This document shows, one piece after another, positions 25,288-38,000 of a stretch of DNA of 64,000 bases. The translations under genes were made by a program, and so were the position numbers. Position 1 is the stretch's first letter, and each line of letters opens with the position of its first letter. The stretch covers positions 12,650,913 through 12,714,912 of the forward strand of contig NC_135211.1 in NCBI RefSeq assembly GCF_052324685.1, read 5' to 3'. The stretch is from Brachyhypopomus gauderio (Eukaryota; Chordata; Actinopteri; Gymnotiformes; Hypopomidae). Under the pieces are notes generated by a model. The model had not been told where the DNA came from. It did no database searches and was given only the letters and a program-made list of their open reading frames with translations.

Positions 25288-28200
25288 GGCAACAGCACCG
25301 CGAACGTACGAAGGAGCCTCTTACATTTCCATGACAACTGCATCCACCAGCTCCCTGCACGGGACAGGACTGGAGGAGGACCAATAGGAGTGGCTCAGCA
25401 AAGATGCGTTCTGATTGGCTCTCTGACTATATGGCTATTTGACATCAGCGAATATATGTCTGCCCGGTTCAGATTGCAGATAATCTTATCGGTTGCAGTT
25501 TCTTGTTTATTGAATGATTTATATGATTCAAAAGTTTAGATTTGCAATTAACAAATTAACAAATTAATCTCTGCTGCAATTTACGAAAGGAACAATGAAA
25601 ATTCAACGGCTTATTGAGATATTTCATACAACTGACTTTGCTAGGAGACGATTTGGCAGATCTCAGCTGCAAACACGAGCTTTCTGCTCTGGGAATTGAA
25701 TCAACACAGCTCTTTGTTTGTGACGACGCTTGCAATGAGCAAAGGGATTCATATTGTTTAGAGCGTCGCATTATTTTAATCTCATAAATGGTTGGAAGTC
25801 CACTCCAAATAAGTAACGGTTAACACGTATACTTTCTTAGTTATTATTGTTTACACAGTAAACGTCATGAACAAAATGGAGGAGAGTTGAGAGAACTCAA
25901 CTCAATATCAAATTAATTTAAGGCGATGGCCCTGAGTAGTATTTTGAATAACTTCAATATTAACCTTGTCCAAAACTGGTCTTTCAGTTACAATAAAAAC
26001 TAAGCAGACAAATGAATTAATTTATTCCTAAATAACAGTTATATCGCTGCGTAGCTGTTCATAGAGGATACTTTGACCTTAGAGGATACTTTGACACTTT
26101 GACCTTAAATCGAGCTGGGTTTGTGTCTCACAAGATATTGTAGCTACTTGTAGTACAGGGGCATGTTCGTACACCGTAAAAATCTTTACGTCCACAGGAC
26201 TACTGAGGCTACGTAATTATCTACTGCCCCCTGCTGGTCGTCTGAATCCACGTCGAAACGGCATGATCTCCCCATGATGACTGACGAGACCTATCTGAGG
26301 TGATGAGATCTGACGGATTGACATGGCAACAAATATTAACAATAAATGTAACACAACATCATACTTGACTGATGGGAGACTGAACGTGCGCGTGCATCGA
26401 GTGTTTTGCGTCTTTGAGGTTGTATTACATTCTTAACATTTTAAGAGTTTAAGGCACAACAGAGATTTACCTGCATCTCCTTGTCTGTACTAGGCTATCA
26501 GCTTACCTTAACATCTAAGAAATTGTTCAAGTTACTGAGGAAGACTCAGAAGGAGGTGCATTTCTACCTCAGCAGGCTATTATTTATAGACAAAAAAGAC
26601 ACACGAGCTGCCTCGCGTTGCAGTGTAATCAGAGCCCCCACAAGAAGGTCGAATTTAGCACTGCAAAGTGTACATTTGTTAACATTAGTCACTGCATCAT
26701 GTAAAAGATTGTGAAGGTTAGACGAGCGATGAAGCAGGGTACGGCAAGACTTGACTCATTTTTGTGTTATTATGTAAGAAATTATTCCGCAAAAGAGCGC
26801 AAAAATGTAGGGGTACACGAAAGATTTCCACTCGTATTTATTCATGCACGTATCGGCGATTAATTGGCACGCGTGCGCGCACACATCAAGAAGGCCAGCG
26901 CATCTTTATGTGACAGCTGTGTGGCTCACCCCACACCCTGTCTGAAAGGGCGAAGGAAACCACACTCCGTCGCATCAATGCAATTTCGTCCTGCACAATT
27001 TATGAAACGAAACAGCCACCGTTTTGTACAGGGATTTCAACTTCTCAGGTAACCGCAAAATATTTGTAAATCTTTACAATCGCCGTGAATTGTTGCGAGC
27101 GCCGGGCTCGACGATGGATTGTGCTAATGGGTGGACTGGATAGGATGGGTTTTTTTTTTGCTGCGTAGTGATTTGAAATGGAAATAAACAGATGTGCACT
27201 GTTGTACAGTCCGAAATATGTGAATATACCACCTCGTCACTGTAGATGCGATTCTGGTTCGCATTTATTGGCTTTAAAGTCTGAATAAGGTGGTGGATAA
27301 CAAGTGATGCTCCGCCGGCACGGGTGCAAATCGCATCGTAAGTTCAGGAAATTTCAAGAAAATCCGTTTCAGAAATAGAGCGCAATCAATCAACACGGGT
27401 GAACTTGGTGACACATGTCTGCAGACCATGAACAGGGAGTGAATGAAATGCATGGCTGGTGATGCCATTATCATCGATGGCGTCATCTGAACAGCAAGGA
27501 TCATTAACTGTCATGCTGTGGATGTGCAAATACAAAATGGTCACGTTGTTCGTTCAAGTTTGTACCTATAGGTTATAAACGACGATAGGCTATATGATCA
27601 CGGCACCAGATAAAACACGTAGTGACGTCGTGGACCGGTTCAGTTGGTACACTTCTAAGTAGGTCTAAGCTACTGTATGACAAACTCTTTTAAAACAAAG
27701 TTGGTGGTAGCTATATAGCGGGTTAATTAAACATGAACATAAGACACACAAAACATAAACTGGCACTTTTTGGTGTTGAATACAAATGTAACACCCCTTC
27801 TCCTTCAGATTCACTCCTCTCATCCTCGGGTCTATGAACGCCTGTCAACACAGTTCAAAACAGCTGGCCGAGGCTTCACTGTCAGCCCTGATACGTCCAC
27901 GAATATATCGCTCAATTGTTGTCTTTTTAAAGCATGTTTTCGTTTATTTTGTTTATGCCAACTTCATTAAGACACAAAAAACAACCCCTCACTTTTTTGC
28001 ATGGGGTTGAACGGCAAGTCATGGCCTTTGAAGCTAGACTGCTCACCTCATGCAACCTACATGTAGCCAACTGAGAAGTAACAGAAGAAAATGGTTCAGA
28101 ACTGAAAAACAACTAAAAAAGGAGCAAGCACACTGCACGGTGCGCTGTGTTTACCATCTCTTGGCCACACTTCCCATCCTCTCTGTCGCGTGCCGGACGA

Positions 28201-29116
28201 CACAAGAACTCCAAAACGTTCTTCTTGCTTTTCCCTTTTACCATCTGCACAACGGCACTCGTTGGTGTGTGGGAGACCAGAGCACCGCCCATGCAACACG
28301 AACCCGGTCCGGGATGGTGCTGCTGGCCCAAGGTCGGCCTGGGCTCCGCTCGTCTAGTGTATTGGCGCGAGGCACGAGGGTGATCGGCACGCGGGGGGTT
28401 AAACACACGAACCGAAAGGAGCAGGAAGCGAGGATCTATGATCGAGGTGTTGTTGTGTGTGTATTGACGTGCCAACGAAGAGCATCGTAAATGCATCAAG
28501 ATCCATCTGCTTAAAGGCCACACGCACGGTAACGGGATGATTTTGCACACGTACTTTTAACTACAAGACTTAGAAACGCAGTTTTTGAGTCGGCTAAGCT
28601 AACAGGCTATCCCACGGTTAGCCGGCAGCGCTGCACAAACAAGGTTTCTCTCCCCACAGCTAATTAACTACGTTTTATGTTCACTTCAATGCTAGATAAC
28701 TAACTTTGGGTGGGTGGATAGATTGCGAAACTGTAATTTGTGTTTGCAAAAGGTTTTTGTTTATTATGCAAGCGCTGGATGACCTAGCAAGCACCGATCA
28801 AACCATTATGGCGAATGTATGGAGTGCACGTTGAATTAACTGACCTAACACTGCAGCTACTAGGCCTGATCTGTCGTGTAGGAGCGATAGGTTCGCCGTT
28901 TAGATCGGTCGATGGATGCATTTTGCACGTTTGCGAGCGTTAAGCGGTGTTATGTTTGTAAATCGGGGCCTTGAGGCAGTATGGCCGTTTTTCCAGTGTT
29001 CTGGATACACACACACGCCACGTGACTGGATCACGTCGCGCCACTCCCACTAGTCCTCCCTACAGGCTACTTCATCTTTTCATGCAGCTACAGTCTGCCG
29101 AGCCCGATGCATCCTT
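25288..29116. other. Divergent intergenic region map1a / tp53bp1
   Basis: This is the 3.8-kb gap between the two start codons. The end near map1a carries CCAAT boxes. The part from about 28.1 to 29.1 kb is CpG-richer and probably contains the tp53bp1 promoter and a non-coding first exon: a polypyrimidine tract and AG acceptor (TTTTCATGCAG, around 29080) lie about 35 nt before the tp53bp1 ATG. A short direct duplication (GAGGATACTTTGAC) occurs near 26065-26095. No other gene is recognised; open frames around 28.1-28.5 kb look like chance in GC-rich DNA. Confidence 0.6.
25381..25418 (-). promoter_or_regulatory. Two CCAAT boxes upstream of map1a exon 1
   Basis: CCAAT at 25381-25385 (plus strand) and ATTGG at 25414-25418 (CCAAT on the minus strand) lie about 95-130 nt upstream of the map1a start codon, in a GC-richer stretch. 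Paired NF-Y-type boxes are common in TATA-less vertebrate promoters. No TATA box is evident here. Assignment to map1a rests on position only. Confidence 0.4.
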
Positions 29117-32100
29117 ATGGATCCCGGTGGGAGTGATCTGGAGTCCAGTCTGCCCCAGGCCGAGAACCCTTGCCTCATCGTTGAAGACTCCCAGCCCGAC
29201 AGCGTCGCCTTGGAAGACGACCCAGATAGCAGTTATCGTGCGCTGCTCGCCCGTCGCTTCTCCAACCTCCAACCCGCCTCGCACAGCCCTGTCCTGGTGA
29301 GAGCTATATCGTCATGTTAAAGACGCCTCTCGTTAGCCTTTCAAGAATGAGTAAGTCAAGCTATTTTCTGTCTTCCAGGAATTGATCTCTTCTCCCTCGA
29401 AAAGTAGATGTTCCCAGAGTGACTGCCAGAGTGAGAAGACTGAGGGTGTGCCACAAGCTGGTATGTGCTGGCACCCAGCGTGGTGATTTTTAGTGCTAAT
29501 TAGCTGTTATTTAAAGCATTGACACTGCAATTGTTTTGCTTTTAGACAATCTGCAGCATAATCCTGGTTTGTCAGCCAACGAGCAAAGTCAAGTTTTTGA
29601 AGTTTGCTCCAATTCCAACACTAAAAGGTATGTAAAGGACAGAACAGTTACATAAATGCCTTTGGCAGACATTTACACAGAGACGTGGTCATCTCAATGA
29701 CTTTCTTTGCAGAAGAGACCAAGAAGATATGGATTCCAGGGCTGACTCTACCACTCACTGTGCACAAACAGAAGGTGAGCAATGCTAAACATGGCTTCCT
29801 TCATAGCTCGCACAGTTCACTGTGTTTTAAGAGCCTCTATCACTTTAGCCAGAGGTGAGTTTCAGCAGCTCCTCAGATTTTCAGAGGAGAGAAGACAAAA
29901 AAACCCCACTACCACCAAAACTCCCATAAGCAGGTATATTCATTTGTTCTGTGTGTGTTTATTGTTTCCATAGAGGGAATGTCTCAGTTTTGTCTCCTGG
30001 AGCTGTCCGAGAGTCAGGGTTTACGTGACCGCCATGACGGAGATAGTAGCGATGAAGATGTGGAGGCGACACCTGCCAACCTCCTGCCTCCAACTAGCCT
30101 GAAACCGGCCGGCCAAAGTAAATTTAAAGTCCAACGACTTGCTCTGTTGTAATCCTTTATGTCTACTGCCAGTCATGATAATGTTTGTGTGGCTTTCAGT
30201 GGCGAACGACAGCTCCTTTAAGACATCGGGCAGCCAAGATGGCAGATCTAAAAGGTTAAGAGCGGAAGAGCATCCACACCCCGCTTCTTTCAGATGCCGC
30301 CCGGTTTGTTGTGTTTTCAGCTCCTCTCTCGTTGTTAGGCCAGAGGTGAGTTCCAGCAGCCCTTCCGATCCTCAGAGGACCGAAGGCAGAAAGCTGAGTG
30401 TACAGGCCATCTTGCACTCGCAGCTGCCCGAGTCGGTGGAGGCGGAAGACGAGGAGATCGTCTCCTCCCAGGATGACCTGTTCGATGGTGAGCGCGACGG
30501 TGAGAATTGTTCGCACGTCCTCTCGACTTGATAAGAACTGTAACATCTGATTAGAGATTTCCTGTTTGTGTGCTAAAAAGGATAAAAAGATAGCGTGTGC
30601 TGCTGGGTGCTAGGCCTGGACCTTCTGGATCTTGGGTTTCCCCAGTGCATCTCCATATTGTCGTTGTTTTTGTACCTCAGGCTCTACGGTAGACAGCACA
30701 GTAGCGGAACCTGAGAAGCAGGAGCCCACATCCACCCCTGCACACAGCCTCCACCTGCTGCACCTCTCCGGCCAGGGGACCCTGGTGCAGGAGAGCCTCT
30801 CACAGTACGAAGTCCTAAACTATGGCTGCTCATGCCTCCGAGCGCTAAAAAATGCATAGAAAAAAGCTGTTAGACAAATACATTGTAAACATAGATGTTT
30901 TTATTTCTCCGTTTCTGTAGACAGTCTGTTGACTTTGTGGCTGCCACCCAGGATGACATAAGCCACGCCCCCATCATAGTTCCCAACTCGCCAACGGGGC
31001 AGGAGAACGAGCACGGTAGGATATCAGGATGGAGGGTCTGGGGTTGAACATCTGAAAAACGGGTCCCTCATTCTCCTTCTCGTGACTCAAATAGAGTGCG
31101 ATGAGGTTGCGGATTCTCCAATGGACACGTCTGGCCCTCCAGAAGACCAAGGCCACGGGAGGGGGGAGGAGCCAATGGACATGGAACCCGTACCTAAGCC
31201 CACAACGTCCACCCCCGTGTCCCAGAATTCTCCCAAGTTTGCTTTGGAGAAGAACCTCTCTCTGCCAACGCAGCCTGAATTTTCACACGTAAGCATTTTA
31301 CTCGGCCATATCTTCATTGATTGTTTGATGTGTTTTCTCTTTGTATCTTTGTTACTAATATATGAGCTTCTGTATGCTGACCCACCCATTGTTTTGGTTT
31401 GTTTTTGCTTTGGTTCAGGATGTTTTTGTCCCTACCCCTTGCTTAGAAAGTGGGGACTGCAGTCAAAGTGCAGACACTTCAAAGAGGAAAGTGTTGGAGA
31501 AAGAGAACCCTTCCACCACACAAGATGCAGGAACACCAAAAGCACTCACTGCTGGCCGGCCGCTGGAGGTGGCGAACTCCCTCCGCTTGGCACTCGACAG
31601 CGAGAAGGACGTTTCTGATGAGAAGACTCAGGTGTTCCCAGTGGATGACGGCAGTCAGGACACGCAGATAGAGGACATCGGAGGGACTGTAGGGGTGGAA
31701 GAGAAAGGTCCAGGCCCCGCGCACCAGAATGAGAACTCGAACAAGGACGAATCTTGTCTTGGTAAAATTGAGAGTTCGCAGCAGGTGTCCCAGGGGTCCG
31801 ACGTGGAAAGTTCGCGTGCTGATTGTGGAAGGAACGAGGAAGTCCGTCCCTCCCAAAAATCGCTCTCGCCATCTGCAAACGAACAGGATGCAAACGTGAG
31901 TGGCGGCACGGCTAACTCGCAGAGCGCTGCGGACGAGCCCTTGGCCCGGCGCGCGGCCGAAGGGGCGGTGGGTAAAGACCTGACGGACAGCGCTTGTTCA
32001 CAGAGCACAGCACCAGTTAGTGGGGGTGCCGTCTCCGCCCAAGTTAACAAACCGTCTGTTACAACCCCAAACAAGAGTGCCGTGAGGGAAGAAGACGAAG

Positions 32101-35026
32101 GAGGCCTCGGTTTTCCAAAGCTGAGCCAGCCTGTGTCGCAGAGTCTCAGAAGTGTTGGGAACGCTGAAGACGGGGATCGGGAGGAAGACGACGAGAGGAT
32201 GGATGAAGACGAGGTCCAGAGCACGAGCAGGAGTGAGGTTTCCAGGCTGGGCCTAGCTCTCTCTCCGAGTCAGGCGCGATCCCCAGAGCCAATGGAGCAG
32301 GGAGGGGAGGGATCCGAGCCCACGGCCAGCGGCGGGCGCCCCGCGGGTGGCAAGGCGGAGGAGAGCTTCAGTGTCACGGTGCTCGAAGAGAGCCAGAGAG
32401 CCTCCCAGGAGAAGGTTGAGCTCGAAAGATCACAGGCGTTCCGGAGTGCCTCGCAGCCTGTGTCGGGCTCCCTGAGGGAGACGGGCGAGTCGGCCAGGAA
32501 GGCCACGAGCTCCCAGCCCAGCGGCTCGGGGGTGGAGTCCTCCGCCCGCTCAGGGGTCGGGCCACAGGTCTCCAAGACCGGGGACGGCGGGGGGGCCAAC
32601 AAGAGCCTGAGCGACAGCTCTGACGGTACGATCCAGGACAGCACACCAGCACCGTCTCTCCTCTTCTCTGCTTAAAGGGAGCTTCCCGTTCAACGTGACC
32701 GGCTTTTTCAAACCTTTCTTTTTTTTCCCCTCACAGAGCTCCCGTTCCACTTCACACTGCCTAGGGATGGTGAGCTGATGGGGGCAGCGGTGAGCACCAC
32801 TCCCCCGCACGTCCGGCTGCTGAAGAAGACGCCGCTGCACAGCACTCCTATCGGTGAGCGGGCCCGTCACCGTCAACGTGGGTGTCGTGTATAAAACCTT
32901 CTCGCGCCTCGCTGCCTCCAGCTCTCTCTTGATTCCCCACCACTGACCTGAAGCGTGTTCGATCTGCACAGAAACGAGCTCGTTACACGATCGGGCGGGA
33001 GGTGACGTTACCGGCGAGACCACGGTGGCGGCCAGTGAGATCTCTGTGGAGGAGAGTGTGGAGGGAGTGGAACCCTCAGCTGTGGGGGGTGATGGGAAAC
33101 TGAGCCTAAGGATGAAGGTGGTGAGCCCTCTGGAAGAAGGCAGCCCAGGGTCGGATCGCTTCAGCCTTCAAAGTAAGAGTTTGGCTGTGCTCCCCCCCCC
33201 TTACACACCCCCAGAAATCCTCTCTCACTCCTCATCTACGTGTACTATAAATATATCGCTTTTGGCTCGGATGTGCTCCAGAAATTTCGCTGTCAATCTG
33301 TAACGTTTTAACCGTGAATTTTGTAATGCCTCCCCCAGAGCCTGCTTTATCAGACGAGGAAGGCTCTGTCTCCAAGGCTACCACTGTCGTCAAGGCTGTT
33401 ACCAGGTAACGTGCAACGGTTGCTATGCAAGATGGCTCATTTGCGCGAGCGCGCACTCCGAGTGTGTTTCTTGGCTTCGCGGTCGTCTGTTCGTGGGCAC
33501 TTAATGTAGCGTACTGCTGAAATACAGGGTCCCATTACCGCACCGCCATTGCGGGAAGCCACAGGGGGCCGTTACTGTGTGGCCGCTTTTACTACAAAGC
33601 GGTGCTCGAAGCAGAGAACAAGGGAAGCCACTCCTCCCTGTTTATTATGCGATGTGGTGCAATGCGATTGGTGTTCAATACTCAGGGATTGTTGAGCTAT
33701 GAGGCCTGGTTCTTGCCCCAGGGCGTGTGCTCATTTGATGCAGTATGCTCGGACATGCCTACTGACCACAGCAGCTGGCCTGCCTTGGCAGGTAGGGAAT
33801 CGGAGTATAGATACAGTGAGTCTGGGAAGACCGCCTCCCAAATCCACCATCCCACGACCTAGTTATGCACTGTTACTGGACCGTACCACAGACGGGTAAA
33901 CCTAGGTAAAATGAAATGATTCATAAATGATTGATATCCCACAGTGCGAATAAGCTTGGATGTAGACGTGCTCTAGACCGATTATCTTGAATGTACTGTT
34001 CACGTGGCTTATATCTAATCTTTAACATTAACATTCATATTTGCTCGCTTCTCAAATGATACACCCACATGTTTCTGTGCTGTTGCCCTCTAACGTCCTG
34101 TCCTGTATCTGTCCGCTAACCTTGATTTGTGATGTCGGCTGAAACGTAATACGCTCCACCACCCTCGTCCTCTAACCAGGCATTCTGAACTTGATTCCAC
34201 ATAATAAGGCCATAATTATAATAAACACTAAAGCTGCGTGAGGGTGAGCGGGAGGGGGTGGAGAATGCTAAACACAAACCAAACGTTACATAGAGGTGTT
34301 GCGTTACCACACTGCAAATGTCTAGTTGTACTCTTTTATTTACATGCTTATTTTAGACGTCTTGTGTGTTGCTGTGTGTCTTCTGCAGTCCGTCTGTGTT
34401 TAGCCGTGTGAGGGAGGTTCACAGGCAGCTCCAGGTTGAGGAGACACGGGAGTCCGGCGATCAGCCCCTCAGGTGCGGCTCCGCTCCACACACACACCAC
34501 CTCCGCTCCCGCCGCCCTAGCAGGAGGACGGTTCGAGCGGACCGGTCCTGTGGTGTGTTTTGGTAGTGGCGGTGGTGTACGATCTTGGATTCGGAGTAAA
34601 GGTGTATTACACAAGTTGGGCCGCATTCGGAGAACAACTGCGTTTGTTTCTTTCTGAGCGTTGCCCGATTTGGGGAGTTTCCTGGGAGACTTCCTATCGA
34701 GGCTGCTCTCTTGGTAGGGGCTATTTTTGGGAAGTCATTAAGTGGATTTGATGGTGTCCCGTTTGCTTGGGTGGAGTGGCTGTGTACCCTACTTCCACCA
34801 CACGAGGGGGCTATTTTGGGCCAAAACCAACAGCCCATGGGGGGGGGGGGGGCTGCTTTGCTGGGTTTGGAGCTATTCTAAGGCTTAAGGTCTTCTTGAA
34901 GGTCTTGTGCTTGTCATTTAATTCCCTGTTTAAACACATCCGTAAGCAACAGCCTGCCAACATTTCACAAATATTTTAGTTTACTCTAGGACTCTAAACT
35001 CTGTTTTTGTAGATTGAGAAAGCTTT

Positions 35027-35085
<59 letters not shown>

Positions 35086-38000
35086 TTTTAATGTATTTTT
35101 TCCTCTTTTGTCCACTAGACATCCGAGTACAACTGCTCACAGCCTCTCGGGCACTGGTGGACTTGCGTCTCCAGATCGCCCCCTGGAGGCAGTAGGTAAT
35201 GGTACAGCAGGTGGGCTCAGTAGGGCTGCTCACCGACCATCACAGCAGCCCAACGGCACCGTCCCAGACGCTGAGCCTCTAGTCACCGCTCCGGCCCAGG
35301 CACAGCCCTTAGCAGGAGGTGAGCAGGAGGCCCCCAGCACTTCTGGACAGGCGTGTGGGACACCCCTACGACAGAGAGCTGTCTCTCAGCAAACCAGCAT
35401 TGACTTTCCTTCGGCCACCAGCCCTGTTAGAAAAGTACGCCATTCACCCGCTTCAAGATAAATCACTGTTAGTGCAGAAATCATGAAATCTATTTTGTAA
35501 ACGGTGTTATCTCTTTCTCGTCTTCATCAGAGAGCCGTCTCTCAGCAGACCAGCTTGGATATCTCTGGAGGGAGGGTAAGAGATTTTTTACCTCAAATGA
35601 AATATAAAAAATAAATCATATAAACGATTGCAGTTATTTAACAAAGTCGCACGTTTGAATACTTCAACCATGCCGCGGCCTGCTGTGCTGTTAAGTATTC
35701 TTCATCCTGTTCCTCGTACAGAGTGAGCCCGTCACTCCGCCCCGATCCCAACCCGGGCCGTCCCACCGCAGACACGTCCGCACCGTGCAGGAAGTGCGCA
35801 CCACGGTCACCCGCATCATCACCGACGTGTACTACGAGGACGGCAGGGAGGTGGAGCGTAAGGTGGTGGAGGTGAGGACGGGTGGGACCCTAAACATACG
35901 CCCCACCATCCCCTCGAGCGACGGTGCGAGCCGCCCGAGCCAAGGCGGAGCTAGGAGCTGCATCGTTTTAGCCGATCGTTTTGGTTTTTGGCGTTCTACG
36001 TTTACGTGTTTCAGCCTTTGGCGGACGTTGATTTGTTGCGTACGTCAGCGTGACTATACGAGTGATCTCCGCTACAGGAGTCTGAGGAGCCCGTGGTAGA
36101 GCGTTGTGTGGTGGACAGCGACGTCTCCCCCTCCCGCACCGGCAGCTCCATGACGTCGGGGGACCTGGCGGACGTGAGCTCGATCTCCTCCAAGGCCCCC
36201 TCCCACCACAGCTCCAGCGGCACCAGCAGCGGGGGCCCCGGTCCCAGCAGGGCGGCCGACTTCGTCATGCCCGCCGGCCGCGGGGCGAAGTCCGGCAGGT
36301 GAGTTCCGCCGCGACGTGACCTTGTGTGACCTGAGCATGACCTCTAACACTAACTGTTCCTTCTGGTGACTACACGTGCTCTGCGAGTTGTATACATAAA
36401 ATAATTTAAAAAATGGTTTTTTTATTAGGCCTTAAGTTAGCTAATGGTTGGGAATTGCAACAACTAAGCTGGGCTCATGTCTGTACATGAGACATTGTGC
36501 AGTGAAATTGTACTATAGTATAAAACCAGAATAAATAATAACAAATACTCCATCGCTGAGCATGTGTGTAGTTGTCTGTATCTTTTAATCTTTAACCTCT
36601 TCTAGTCCTATGTAATGCAAATCTGGATAAGTTTAAACATTTTCTGGTTTGAGAACCATCAGAGCCCAGCTAATGCTCTTCTCGCTGGTTAGCAGCAGCT
36701 GCCCAGGTGTGAGCACCCCCTGATAGCTCCACGTTGGTCTGTGTATTCCCCAGCCCCAGAAGAGGGGGCAGACAGCCTATGGCTAGCGTGGCGGCTGGCT
36801 CGGAGTTCATGGGCGTGCTGGGCTCTCCAGGTACCGCTGCCCCACTCAGCCCCCGTGGCTATGCCCGGCGAGGACGGCCCCCCTCGCGCACCACCATGTC
36901 CAGGTGAGGGCGCTCTGGGTGCCGGGTCCTCCCCAGTCATGGCAAACCCCCTTTATTAGTCCATTAACACCTTTCTCCTGTACCATAGAAAAACCTTCTC
37001 ATCTAGACACTCTCACTAACACCCACCAGTCTTGGCAGCGGTAAATATAATGCAGTTTACCGTCTGTGTCTCGTCCCTCTCTGTCAGAGGGGGGCGGGGG
37101 GGTCACAGAGGTGGTGCCCACAGCCTGGCTGCATCTTCCTCCGAGGAAGATCTGCTCGCTCGCCCCGTCTCCCGCGTCCTGGGACGCTCGGACTCGCTGA
37201 ACGCGGCGTCTCCCGAGAGCGGCGGCGGAACCAGCAGCTTCGTGGGCCTGCGCGTGATGGCGAAGTGGTCGTCCAACTCTTACTTCTACTCGGGCACCAT
37301 CACTCGGGACCTGGGCGAGAGCCATTTCCGCGTGCTCTTCGACGACAACCAGGAGTGCGAGGTGCAGGGGAGGGACGTCCTGCTCTGCGACCCCATCCCC
37401 GTGGAGGCGGAGGTGACCGCGCTGACGGAGGAAGAGTACTTCAACATGGGTGAGAGGTGGCTACGGAGCCGCGGGGTTGTGTCTGCGCCGGGAATTCGTC
37501 TGGGTCTAGTCCTTCAGCTACATTCCTTGAGTTTATTATTAAGTGTAGCGAGATATAAATGCGGCCGGTCGTTCTTGAGGTCCGGTGTCCTACGCGTGTC
37601 TTTTGTCACGCAGGTTTGGTGAAGGGCCATAAGAGGCAAGGCTCCGAGCTGCTGTACTGCGTGGAGAAGGACGGCCAGACGGCGTGGTACGGCAGGACGG
37701 CGGTCATCCTCACCATGGAACAGGGAAACCGCCTGAGGGAACAACATGGCCTCGGGCCGTACGAGCCCCTGCCGCCCCCGGTCATGGCCTCCGATATCAG
37801 CCTCGGTGAGAGTCCTGTTGTTGTCATAGCGGGCTACACTTTTTGATGGTCAATAATGCGATTGAACAAGCAACTAATTCGATGCTTGTTAGCACAATGC
37901 AAATGGGATGATAAATGGTAGCTGTTAGCTTCCATTTCCTGACGGACCTGAAGGACATTGAGACATTGAGGCTCGTGAGAGACATTTTTTTTTCCCCACA

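Noticed and set aside
28113..28550. Overlapping ORFs of about 145 codons on both strands upstream of tp53bp1
   Set aside because: GC-rich promoter-like DNA where long chance frames are expected; both strands open, no family match.
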